Positions 39,203-49,085 of a stretch of 64,000 nucleotides of DNA are shown piece by piece (position 1 is the first letter of the stretch; each line of letters starts with the position of its first letter). This stretch comes from Tritrichomonas musculus. Lineage: Eukaryota; Parabasalia; Tritrichomonadida; Tritrichomonadidae. The DNA lies in NCBI GenBank assembly GCA_039105265.1, contig JAPFFF010000001.1:9672001-9736000 (forward strand), in the 5' to 3' direction. The position numbers and the translations under genes are program-made. Below the pieces are notes generated by a model. That model was not told the origin of the DNA, did no database searches, and saw only the letters and a program-made list of their open reading frames with translations.

Positions 39203-40330
39203 ATGAATTTATTCTCATCAGCATTTGAGGGAGTAAGAATAGAGCAGCTCGTAAATGAAAACCCTAAAAAGCTTACCTACAACGAATTTAACTTACTTAT
39301 GCAAGATTTTAGACCTACAAAGAGGAAGCTAGATAGTTGGTATAAAGAATATGAGAAAAGGTATGTCAGAAAATATGGTGATTTATTAGTGGAGCCACCT
39401 ATAAATAACTTCATAGGATTCAAGTCCAAAAATAAGGTAGCAAGGTTACAAGAATTAGAGAGTAGACTTAGGAAGAACACAGAGGAGGTCCACAGTAATA
39501 ATTTTCCATTAAAGGAGAACATCAAAAACTTTCAGCTGCACTCTGTCGCTAGTAGATATACATACTTGATAGACTTGATGCAGACTCAGGATATAGTGTA
39601 CCTTATTGCTATCAACATTAATACTCGCTACTTATTTGCTAGACCTGTAAATGTAGCAGTGAATAACGGTAATAGAGTTATCACAAGAGAAATAAAATCA
39701 GCGCAGGTATTTATAAATGCTCTTGGTGATATGGTAGACTTTGATAATCTATATGTGGAAAAGTTAATAGGGGATGCAGAAAAAGCTTTTATCTCTGAGG
39801 AGGCTATAAATGTTTATCATGATTTCCCACAAAGAATAAAGTTTGAAAAAGTGAGAAGACAAACTGTGGGAGGACATACGGAACCTTTGCACTCGTCTCT
39901 GGGAATTATAGATAGAGTTATACGTACTATTCGTGATATGGCTTACTTAATGAAAGTAGAAAGAATAACACCAAATATTATGACAGAAATTGTGTGGCAG
40001 TATAATAATTCTCCTCATAAAACTCTATCTAAGTATGCAGGATTTGATGTAACTCCAAAGATGGTGCAAGATGATGCGGACCTAGAAGAATTCATAGTAA
40101 GGAAGATCGTACAAGAGAACTATGAAATTATGAACAGAAAAGATTGGAAATTAGAAAAGGGGGCTAATGTAAAGGTCTACAATCCTAAAGATACAATGAT
40201 GAAAAGAAGAAGGGTAGTACAGCCTGGAGAACATTTTGTAGTAGGGTATGAAGAAGGTTTGTACAGAGTGCGAGATAACAAAAATAGAGAGCAAGTTGTG
40301 CCAAGATATAGATTAAAGAAGAATTATTAA
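39203..40330 (+). CDS. INT: Polinton integrase (P2)
   Basis: 375 residues from the ATG at 39203. Core elements: YLIDLMQTQDIVYLIAININ (first Asp strand), LIGDAEKAFIS (second Asp), HTEPLHSSLGIIDRVIRTIR (third block) and YNNSPHKTL. The C-terminal SH3-like end has VKVYNPKDTMMKRRR. Identity to the P1 integrase is limited outside these motifs, in line with a separate lineage. It joins the element ends to target DNA, here with a 5-bp stagger judged from the duplication. Confidence 0.92.
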   Translation: MNLFSSAFEGVRIEQLVNENPKKLTYNEFNLLMQDFRPTKRKLDSWYKEYEKRYVRKYGDLLVEPPINNFIGFKSKNKVARLQELESRLRKNTEEVHSNNFPLKENIKNFQLHSVASRYTYLIDLMQTQDIVYLIAININTRYLFARPVNVAVNNGNRVITREIKSAQVFINALGDMVDFDNLYVEKLIGDAEKAFISEEAINVYHDFPQRIKFEKVRRQTVGGHTEPLHSSLGIIDRVIRTIRDMAYLMKVERITPNIMTEIVWQYNNSPHKTLSKYAGFDVTPKMVQDDADLEEFIVRKIVQENYEIMNRKDWKLEKGANVKVYNPKDTMMKRRRVVQPGEHFVVGYEEGLYRVRDNKNREQVVPRYRLKKNY

Positions 40331-40388
40331 AGAGAAAAATATAGCTAAAGAATGAAGAGAAAAATATGGTGAACTTTTTTTGTGATGT

Positions 40389-43300
40389 TCATTCATATCC
40401 TTCTTCGTAATTTGTTTTGATCTTTCTTTGGAATTTCGTAAGTGTAGAGATAGTCATGTTGGAATTGAACTTGAAACATGGCTGCCCCTGAGTAAGATCA
40501 AACATTACTGAGTTTCCATTGTAGAGATGCTCGTAAAGTTTCATATAATCACCACCAAATTGTTTTGCAGCATATTTTATAGAATTTAATGTTAGACCTT
40601 TACCGCGAATCATAAAATCTATATCACCTGTGGAATCTGTAAGTTTGTCAATATACATTTTCTTCATCAGGAAGTAACTTTCAATGGCGACAGGAATTTC
40701 ATCATGCTTGTTGATAGTTGGGAAATCAGAGTGGAATTGTCCTAAATCACTACCTATGAGTTCTCTTCCGTACATTTCTTTATAGGCTTTCTCAAGTTTT
40801 GGTAAATCTGCGAGCTCTATATGCATGCTATCTGTATCTTGGTAGTATATGTGACATCCAATATCGTAGGCAAGGCACATAACTTCATTCATGATTCTCT
40901 TACTCATGGACAGAACTTGTATTCCTAAGAGGGAGAAATTAAAATGGTCATCTATAGGTTTTAGGACTTTTAGGGAGTGCAGTTTTGAGTTATGGAGCTG
41001 TACATCTTCCTTGATCTTCATATAATTCTTCTTCCAGTACTTGTCTAGCTCTTCTCCCTCGTACATATACTTAAATTCTTTATCTGTGGGCCTTTCTATA
41101 GTTTTACCATAGCAGCTGTTCATGATAAGTTTGTATAAGTTTTGGAGAGGATTTTTTTGCTTCTTGTATTCGAGCCTCTTGTTGAAGATTTCTCTAATGA
41201 CCTTGCGAATTGTGTAGTCTTTCTTACCATCCCAGTAGTACCCTCTCAGCAATGTGAACTCTATTTTCTGGAAACGTATGAGGTCTGTAAGGTAAATGTT
41301 ATCTACTATCATCGTCACAGGCTCATCTATATTATCATCATTTAAGTTCAGGTTATTTACTTTACGAACAAGAAGAGGGAAAGGATAATGTTTGTTAACT
41401 TTTGTAACTTCAATCTCGACAACATACGCACTCTGCTTAGATAGGAATTCCATGTTGAGATTCTCTTTTTCTATAACTTTAGGAGTGCCACTTACGGTCC
41501 ATAGGCGTGCCATAGCAGACGGATATAAAGAAACTGCATCGAAATCACATACCTTCTTTTGTGTGTGCCATTTCTTGTTGTACGCCGTCATACACCTCCC
41601 GCCGTAGATAGCATGTGCACAGAAATATCTAGGAACACCACCAATTTTATATAAATCGTGACCATAATAAACTTTGTTATTGAAAACTTCATTCGCGAGA
41701 GAAGAGATGGAGACAAAGTTGAAAGGATCTATGTTGAAATCTTCTATAAAACCATCTCTAAATTTATTAAATCCCTGTCGCAAAATGTTCACATCTTGGG
41801 CACAATAAAATTCTGCATACTTGTACATATCAAAAGTGGTATCAGAGAGACGGCAGCCTATAATATCTATGTTGTGGCGGAATTGTTGTTTCGTCTCTTC
41901 TGTCCATCTCTTATCTTCATTCTCTCCTGCTTCCTCTATTACACCTATATTTTTGGATAGCCTTTCCATGGTATAATACTTGTAGGGGAAAACTTCTTTC
42001 TGTCCACTATCGAGATTAAACATTGATGGTAGTTGTGAAAGTTTGCATGAGAGTATAGGAAGTGTGTCTCGGAAGTAGAGGGTTTTAGACTTATAGATAA
42101 TTGTGCCTTTCATAAATTTGTTACCCTTAATGACAGACTTCCTTATGCCGTAAGAACAAAGAAATCTGATATCGTAAGCTAAGTTATGGAAGTACACTAC
42201 AGAGAAATCAGGAAGGAAATCCAGAAATGAAACACTACAATCCTCACCTTTAAAGGTTTTCGTTATTGTACCATCTTGAGATTGGAGAACAAACATGTAT
42301 GGACGATGAATATCACCAGAAGTATCTGCCTCAGAATCACAATACCAATATGACTTTTCGCCTTGTTTCTCATCTCCTCCCTTCTTCTTAAATGTTCTGG
42401 GCTTTATAAGTTGGGTGCAGGACTTTTCATCATATTCTAAGTTAATTCTAGAAACATCCTTCTTGATATCATCATTGAAAACAGTTTTGAGAATACAGCC
42501 ATCTCCAAAGTTTAAAGGTCGGAAATAATTTTCCTTCATAAGTGTGCGTACTAAATTGGAAGAACTTATGAAATACCTAGCCTTTATCCAGTGTCCTTGC
42601 TTGTACTCCATGTTATACTTGTCTGGTGTAAGAGAAGTGAGATTATTGATGTAGTATGTGGAAAAGGGAGTCTTTTCTTCTATAAAGTAGTGTTTCTCGT
42701 AAATGTTGAATTTGTGAGTGCGATTTGGCTCAGCTTTCTCGACTCCTATATATGAATTCTTCCCTAGTGATTTCTTTTTGTTTTTGGAATTCGCGTCTTC
42801 ATTTATGTAAGAAACGCTGATGTGGATCTTAAATTCCTGACATAGATTGTTGATAGCAGAATTGGAGAGATATCTGTTGTTGATTCTTAGCCGCATTTGA
42901 TTTAAGGTTTCTTCATCATAGGACCCTGTTTGTTGAAGAGCATATATGAAACAACAGTCATCAAGTTCTTTTCGTTGTGTACCTTTGTTGTTAGCAAGAT
43001 TGTCGAAAATTTGTAGGCGAGTCAGGTATTTTACTATCTCTTTTGGGCAGCTCTCTTTGACTAAGAATTGAAAGAATGAACCTCCGCGATCTGCATTACT
43101 TCTGACATTTTTGGTTTTGCTGAAAATGAGCTGAGAAAAGAGAGACCATTCTGGGAGTTCCATACTGCCCTTCTCATAAAAGTACTCAGGCTTGACATCA
43201 TCCATGTCGAATATAAAATGTTTCTTCGTAAAGTTTTCCATAAGCTTGTTGAAGTTTTCAGAAGTGAGAGGCAAAGTGCGCCATTCATTATTGACTTTGA

Positions 43301-43856
43301 ACCTGAGCTTATATTGATTTGTGACAGAGAAATTTTTGACAATAGTGTTAAAGAAATTATGAAGAGCAGGAAATATTAATTCTCTACCTCTGTTCGTAAG
43401 TTGCTCGAAATTTATATGCCAATACTCAGGGGAATCATAAAGTTTCTTCATAATTGCGTCCACTATTTTTTCCTGCTCGTCCTTGAGCTTAATGAAATCG
43501 TTATAAGTTATCTTCACAAAAGAATCATCCTTAGTGACCCTCCTCCATATGTTGTTCTTGATGTTCTTCAAAAAGTAATAATCATTATTGTCGATATAGC
43601 GTGGAATTTCTCTTGGAGGAGGAACATTTGGGACTTCATTTGTGTTTTTCGTTTGTTCTCTACCTTTCATGAACCAGAACATAGCTTCATAATTGTTATC
43701 ACCATTGTAACCAAGTTGTAGAATATCAAAAGCGATAATATCTATGAGCTCGTCCTTGCTGTCAATATCGAGATCGCCTTCTGTTATCTTCTCATTTTCT
43801 ATCATGCTCAAAAGTTCGTATAATTTTGGCGTAGGTGTGTCCTCTAGTTTTGTCAT
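40389..43856 (-). CDS. POLB: Protein-primed family B DNA polymerase with OTU-like N-terminal domain (P2)
   Basis: 1155 residues. Exonuclease region: YWYCDSEADTSG (about 505) and YFHNLAYD (about 553). Polymerase motifs: CDFDAVSLYPSAM (about 770), KLIMNSCYGK (about 914) and YQDTDSMH (about 1007). The N-terminal region has LDDCCFIYALQQTG (about 300) and YEKHYFIEE (about 388), the same Cys...His layout as in the P1 polymerase. It replicates the element. It faces the integrase tail to tail with a 58-bp spacer. Confidence 0.95.
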   Translation of the reverse strand: MTKLEDTPTPKLYELLSMIENEKITEGDLDIDSKDELIDIIAFDILQLGYNGDNNYEAMFWFMKGREQTKNTNEVPNVPPPREIPRYIDNNDYYFLKNIKNNIWRRVTKDDSFVKITYNDFIKLKDEQEKIVDAIMKKLYDSPEYWHINFEQLTNRGRELIFPALHNFFNTIVKNFSVTNQYKLRFKVNNEWRTLPLTSENFNKLMENFTKKHFIFDMDDVKPEYFYEKGSMELPEWSLFSQLIFSKTKNVRSNADRGGSFFQFLVKESCPKEIVKYLTRLQIFDNLANNKGTQRKELDDCCFIYALQQTGSYDEETLNQMRLRINNRYLSNSAINNLCQEFKIHISVSYINEDANSKNKKKSLGKNSYIGVEKAEPNRTHKFNIYEKHYFIEEKTPFSTYYINNLTSLTPDKYNMEYKQGHWIKARYFISSSNLVRTLMKENYFRPLNFGDGCILKTVFNDDIKKDVSRINLEYDEKSCTQLIKPRTFKKKGGDEKQGEKSYWYCDSEADTSGDIHRPYMFVLQSQDGTITKTFKGEDCSVSFLDFLPDFSVVYFHNLAYDIRFLCSYGIRKSVIKGNKFMKGTIIYKSKTLYFRDTLPILSCKLSQLPSMFNLDSGQKEVFPYKYYTMERLSKNIGVIEEAGENEDKRWTEETKQQFRHNIDIIGCRLSDTTFDMYKYAEFYCAQDVNILRQGFNKFRDGFIEDFNIDPFNFVSISSLANEVFNNKVYYGHDLYKIGGVPRYFCAHAIYGGRCMTAYNKKWHTQKKVCDFDAVSLYPSAMARLWTVSGTPKVIEKENLNMEFLSKQSAYVVEIEVTKVNKHYPFPLLVRKVNNLNLNDDNIDEPVTMIVDNIYLTDLIRFQKIEFTLLRGYYWDGKKDYTIRKVIREIFNKRLEYKKQKNPLQNLYKLIMNSCYGKTIERPTDKEFKYMYEGEELDKYWKKNYMKIKEDVQLHNSKLHSLKVLKPIDDHFNFSLLGIQVLSMSKRIMNEVMCLAYDIGCHIYYQDTDSMHIELADLPKLEKAYKEMYGRELIGSDLGQFHSDFPTINKHDEIPVAIESYFLMKKMYIDKLTDSTGDIDFMIRGKGLTLNSIKYAAKQFGGDYMKLYEHLYNGNSVMFDLTQGQPCFKFNSNMTISTLTKFQRKIKTNYEEGYE

Positions 43857-44003
43857 TTGTGTTGTTTATGTTTGATAAAAAAAATGAAAAACAAAAATTA
43901 TGTTTAATAAATGAAAACAGAAATTTTTAGAAATCATGTTTTTTTCATTTTTGATTTTTCAGAATTGAATTTCAAATATTAAAATCATAATTGAAATCAT
44001 AAT

Positions 44004-44840
44004 TGAAATCCTAGCTCAGTGGTATTTCATAAGTGTAAAGTTACATGGTTCGAAATATAGAAGGGCCGACATTTTTTATTTTCAGATTTGGATTGTGAAT
44101 TGTGATATAAAAATGAAAATATAAAGATGGTTGTAGACATAAAGACGGTTGTAGAAAGATTGAATTCTCTCACAAATAAAATAAAGACGGTTGTAGAAAG
44201 ATTGAATTCTCTCACAAATAAAATAAAGACGGTTGTAGACGGTTTTAGAATTATAAAGATGGTTAAAGAATATCTGAAATCATAAATTGAAAGCTCTCAC
44301 AAAAGATAATATTATAAAAAACCGTTGTAGACATAAAGACGGTTGTAGAAAAATTGAATTCTCTCAGAAAAGATCATATTATAAAAACCGTTGTAGACAT
44401 AAAGACGGTTGTAGAAAAATTGAATTCTCTCATAAATAAAAAATAAAGACGGTTGTAAAAAAACGAAATTCAAAAAATGAAAAGTAAAAAATGAAAATTT
44501 ATTTATGCGCAATACAGGTCCTAAAATCACCTACCTAAGATCAAATATTAAAACAGTATTGAAAACATATATAAAGTTCAAAAATTTATCTCGCATATGT
44601 ATTTCGATAAATTTGAGATCATCAAAAAAGTTCATGATTTTGAGTTCAATGATGTAAATTTTCGATTTTGAAAACAAGTCTGAGTGTAATTTTTGAAAAA
44701 TCACGCCTGTTGTAGATCATATATGAAAATGATATAAGAATTGTACCGAAAGTTTGACAGTTGTACTTTCACTAGGCGCGGGATGCAAAAAGGGGGGTTT
44801 TGGGACTTAGTCCTAAAATCACCCTTTTCATCATACTACT
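44004..44840 (-). repeat. P2 right terminal inverted repeat arm
   Basis: The outer ~335 bp and the inner ~105 bp (about 44004-44110) match the left arm in inverse, with scattered small differences in the outer block beyond the first ~95 bp. The filler between is a different tandem array from that in the left arm. Confidence 0.93.
44112..44470 (+). repeat. Tandem array in P2 right arm, ~42-bp unit
   Basis: Six to seven irregular units built from AAAGACGGTTGTAGA, AAGATTGAATTCTCTC and ACAAATAAAATA. Not present in the left arm. Confidence 0.92.
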
Positions 44841-44975
44841 GTTGATGAATATTTTAAATCAATTTTTTGAGATAATGCCTTTTATCGGCAACTTTTTGTG
44901 ATGTTTTTATTGAATGAAGATTAAGAATTATTGACATAGAAAAAGTAGGAAAGAAAAATAATTATATAAAATCAA
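44841..44975 (+). repeat. Dispersed ~1.03-kb repeat, right part
   Basis: Starts with the second GTTGA copy of the P2 target duplication and continues the repeat from 28297. It matches the inverse of about 57047-57183 to within a few bases and ends near ATATAAAATCAAAA. Confidence 0.93.
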
Positions 44976-47900
44976 AATATCTTAATATTAGCTTTGTATA
45001 ATAATAATATTTAAATCTAAATTAGATGTTATATAATATATAATACTAAATTTGCTGCATAATAAATAAGTATTTAATTAAAATAGTTTTTTAATAGATA
45101 TTGTTTGAAAACAAAAATATTCATAAATACATTATGTGGAATAAAGATTACTAAATTTTTAAGTGGATAATTATCAATATAAGTTGTAAAATAACCTATT
45201 TTATAATCGAGAAAGGAGCAAGGGTAACCGTTTTTCGTACGTTAAGAAGCCTTAAAAAAGCATTTATATCTTATTATAAGAACAAGAAAAAACAATATTT
45301 TTTAAATATATTGATTATTTATATTAGATAAAATAATCCTTAATGATACATTACATAATTATTTCAAGTGTGATGAAATTAATGACTAATGATATTTTTT
45401 TTGATCATCCAAAGGACTTGTAGATTAATGGTTTTGACATTCTATTTTAGTGCTAAATGATAAAATGATATTATGTCTTTTAAATAAAATTTATAGTAGA
45501 CTTATAAAATTCCATATCGCATTTTTTATTTTTGAAATCCTGGGGAATAATCCTTTCTGTTGAGTGTTTATTTACATTAATATTTTATTTTGTCGACGAT
45601 TGGTGTTAATAATTCTATTATATTATAATTAATGTTTTTTTAATAAGGAATTGTTATTACAAAATATAATTTTTTTAATATATATTTATTTAATAAAGCA
45701 TATTAAATATATTATTTTCATTTTGGAGTTGAAATGGAAATAATTGCATGAATATTTATGTTCATTAAAAATCAAAGTTTTCGGGGGAATAATAACAAAT
45801 AGTTGTTATATAAAATCATATCAAGCAAATATAATTATTTATCAGCTGAATAAATCAATTAATTGCGATATTTATGAATTTTAATGATGTTTAGAGGTTC
45901 TATGATTTTTAATTATTAAATTTTAATAATAAAATAGACTATCATCTTTAATATAGGGAAATTTCATTTCCAAAATAACTAAGCACATAAGTAAATTCAG
46001 AATTAAAAATGAATAAAAAAAAAAATTGAGTAGTGCAAATTTTTAACACAAAAACTCATAGTATAATTTGTTTGTATTTTTCATAAGTACATATAATATT
46101 TTATATAATATATAATAGTTTTTTTATCTAAAATATCTCTATAATTTATTTATATTATTGAGATAAAAATGTTTTATTCAAAATAAATCTAATTTGAATG
46201 CCTATTCAAATATTTTTTTCTCTCAATTTTTTCTTTTCAAATTTAAGTTTTATCGTTTTACAAATTTTTCTTGATGGGATATTAATATTTTTTAAATATT
46301 CTTGTATATTTAATCATATATATAGTTTTAAAAAATAATTACTCATAAGGTATTTTAAATCAATTTATATATTTGCTTGGGAGAATGCATAAAACTAATG
46401 ATCGAGTGTAACTTATCATGACTCTAATATAAAATTGGTAGTTGTGATTTGAGATTTAGTCGAATAAATAGATTTAATATACGCATATATATCTAATATA
46501 TTGTTTTCGAATGATTTGGTATGTTGAATTTGGGACAATATTTGATTTAATAGCATCAGTAATTATTTCAAAAAACTGATTATATCTCAGCCATTTTGTA
46601 AAAATATTGAGTCTCGCATGGTTTATTCTAATTATATTAGCAGATACTTTTAAATCATCATATGGTCTATCTTGAATTATTTGAAATTGAGAATCTCCAA
46701 ATTTCATCGATTGCCCTTAATCAAATCATAAAAGTAATATTTATATATAAATATTATTATATTATTTATAAATAAAATAAAATTTTGAATTTATTAATTA
46801 TATAACGCAAAAAAAGGCAAACAACGAGAAAAAATAGCCCATTCAATAAGTTAACTCTCCTCTTCAATTTGTCAACTTTTTGAATTATTTTTATACTTTG
46901 ATATTTTTCTTTCATTTGTCGGTAAATCGATTTATTTCTGTGATTTTACACAACTTCTATCAAACATGTAAAAACGTTTAGAATTAAAATTCGTACGTTA
47001 GTTCTGAAAAGTTAAACTTTTTGATAACTTGGATTTTTTTAAAACGATAGATTCTTTTCTGGTCCATATAAAGTTTGCTTAAAAACCAATATACTATATA
47101 ATATTTCAATATGAAGTCGAAACGATTTTCAATAACCTCTAAAGTGGTGCTTCTTTTAATAGAGGTAATTTCAAGATCTTTTTCTCAAAATTGAAATAAA
47201 ATATGCGAAAATGGTCTATAATATATATATATAAACGTTATTATATAATAACAACATTATGAAATTCAAATTTCAGTTCAAATCATTGAGATATTTGAAA
47301 ACTTTTTTATTAAACTTTTTCATTTCCACTGGAAATTTTCAAGAAGGGAATCATTTTAAACTGTATAAAAAAACTTAAATCTCCAGTGTGGAATTTTTAT
47401 GACATTAAATAAATTAAAACATATATTGAAAAGAAAATTAAACCTTTTGGAAATAATTGATATAAAATCTGAAAATTAACATAAAATGTAATTTTAATGA
47501 AGAAATCATAAGTGTCAATGTTTAAAAAATAAAATTATAATTTTCTTTAATGAAACCCTTTATTCAATTTTTATGATAAGATAAATGCTAACATCTAGAG
47601 TTTCGATTTGTTATTCCAAAGTAAATTTAATAAATATAAATATAAAATAAGATATTTTTAATTATTTTGACAACTTAAATGATTATAATTCTTCAAATTT
47701 GTCTAATAATTTTATTCTTTTTCTAAAATGACAAGTAGGCTTGTTATTTTCCGATTCTCGAGATTGATAATTGATTGACTTTTCGATATCGATACATAAA
47801 TACGCACTGATTCTCGAGATCGATTTCAGAGATCGAGAATTTTACGAATTTCCAGTAGCAACTTTTTGAGAGCTAGATTAATTGAATTTAATTTCGCTCA

Positions 47901-48150
47901 CTTTTTCATGAACAATGCTTCAATGAAAATGGATTATTTTTAAAAAGTTTGAATTATCATATTCATAATGCTATTATATGAGTTGTTTAAATTCGCATAT
48001 TAACCATATCATATGACAAAATAATAACCACTTCTTCATTTTAATTTACTTTTTCTTTTAATTGAAAGGTTATGTTGGTTATATTTTTTAGAGAAAAAGT
48101 TGATATGCCTCGTGCTTTAAAAAAATGCTAAAATGAGTGAAAAAATGAGG
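44976..48150. other. Long AT-rich intergenic region
   Basis: About 3.2 kb of very AT-rich DNA with no supported gene except a weak ORF at 46474-46707. Near 47745-47840 there is a cluster of short palindromic words (TTCTCGAGAT, TCGATATCGAT), with a similar cluster at 58820-58920. Confidence 0.6.
46474..46707 (-). CDS. Weak ORF, possible host gene fragment
   Basis: 77 residues (starts MKFGDSQFQIIQDRPYDDLK) with a balanced composition unlike a random ORF in DNA this AT-rich, but no motif or neighbour to support it. It may be a remnant of a larger host gene. Confidence 0.2.
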   Translation of the reverse strand: MKFGDSQFQIIQDRPYDDLKVSANIIRINHARLNIFTKWLRYNQFFEIITDAIKSNIVPNSTYQIIRKQYIRYICVY

Positions 48151-49085
48151 GAAAGAATCAAAATTTAGGATTTGGTGGTTGCTACAGGCAACAACAGTGA
48201 TAGGTATCACGATATTTATTATGTGTAGCAATCAAAACCTTAAACTTGAACCTTGTCCAGAGATAATGTTTGACAAAGACTTAACTGGCAGCAATCTTAG
48301 CAAAGATCTTATCACTGTTGCTAGAGAAAAAGTTTTTACGATAGAATTTGACGATTCTGATTATGCTAACATACTTGAACCCAAAATATTTACATTTATA
48401 AAGGATATTAATCTTAGAGATGTATATAAATGCGATGTTATAGATTTGTTATAGGTATAAAAAATAACACAGGACTTGTTTCATAATGCATTAGAACTTA
48501 AGAAAATGATTCTGTATAAGGTAATGATCCATCAAGTATTACGTATATTAAGCACTTTAGCATACCTGGAATAGATATAGCTCAAGACCCAGATATAGCT
48601 ATCGTGAAATATGTAAAAAACTTAGTAAAAAACAAGAGCAATAATAATTATGAAACATTAAAGACAAAATTAGATGAAATGGAGAATAATTTGTGGAAGC
48701 ATTTTTATTATGTATTTACACTTTGTGATGACCAAACGATAGATAACATTTTTTATTCAGATAATACTTCAACAAAAGAATTTGGTTTAGAATTTTATTA
48801 AGATTTTATTTTTAACAAGAAAGAATATTTAGTGATGATGATTAGAACCAATATTATAAAAGGGAAAACTTATATTGATGAAATTTATGGTCCTACAAGA
48901 TTTATAGAATTAAATGATTTTGAGTATACTAATTTTGATAATATTTAACGTTATGGACGGCACAATTATAATTATAATATAAAGTAACCACGCTTATAAT
49001 AATTATCATAATAATAATAAAATAGATATATAGCAGTAGTGAACCGTAGGCTAGGCCAAATAAAATGCCCCAGCCTACCACTACT
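48150..49085 (+). mobile_element. Decayed Polinton end fragment (relic R)
   Basis: Protein-like stretches on the + strand resemble the tail of the P1 surface protein and the P3 gene, most clearly a TYIDEIYGPTRFIELND stretch near 48880-48925. They run toward a GC-rich imperfect palindrome (49035-49085) bounded by AGTAGTG and CACTACT with an inner TAGGCT/AGCCTA stem, which looks like a Polinton terminus. It is broken in several places and clearly old. The family is inferred from the shared terminal module and terminus. Confidence 0.55.

Larger units (their letters stand above)
28298..44840. mobile_element. Polinton/Maverick element P2, looks whole
   Basis: 16.5 kb bounded by AGTAGTATGATGAAAAGG and its inverse, flanked by GTTGA on both sides (28293-28297 and 44841-44845). 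It holds PolB, integrase, packaging ATPase, MCP, a fibre and small accessory genes. I could not recognise a protease or a penton gene among its ORFs. Its proteins are only distantly like those of P1, so it is a separate lineage. All main ORFs are open and the outermost ~95 bp of the TIR arms look identical, so the copy is fairly young, though tandem arrays in the arms differ. The gene order alternates strands more than in P1. Confidence 0.95.
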
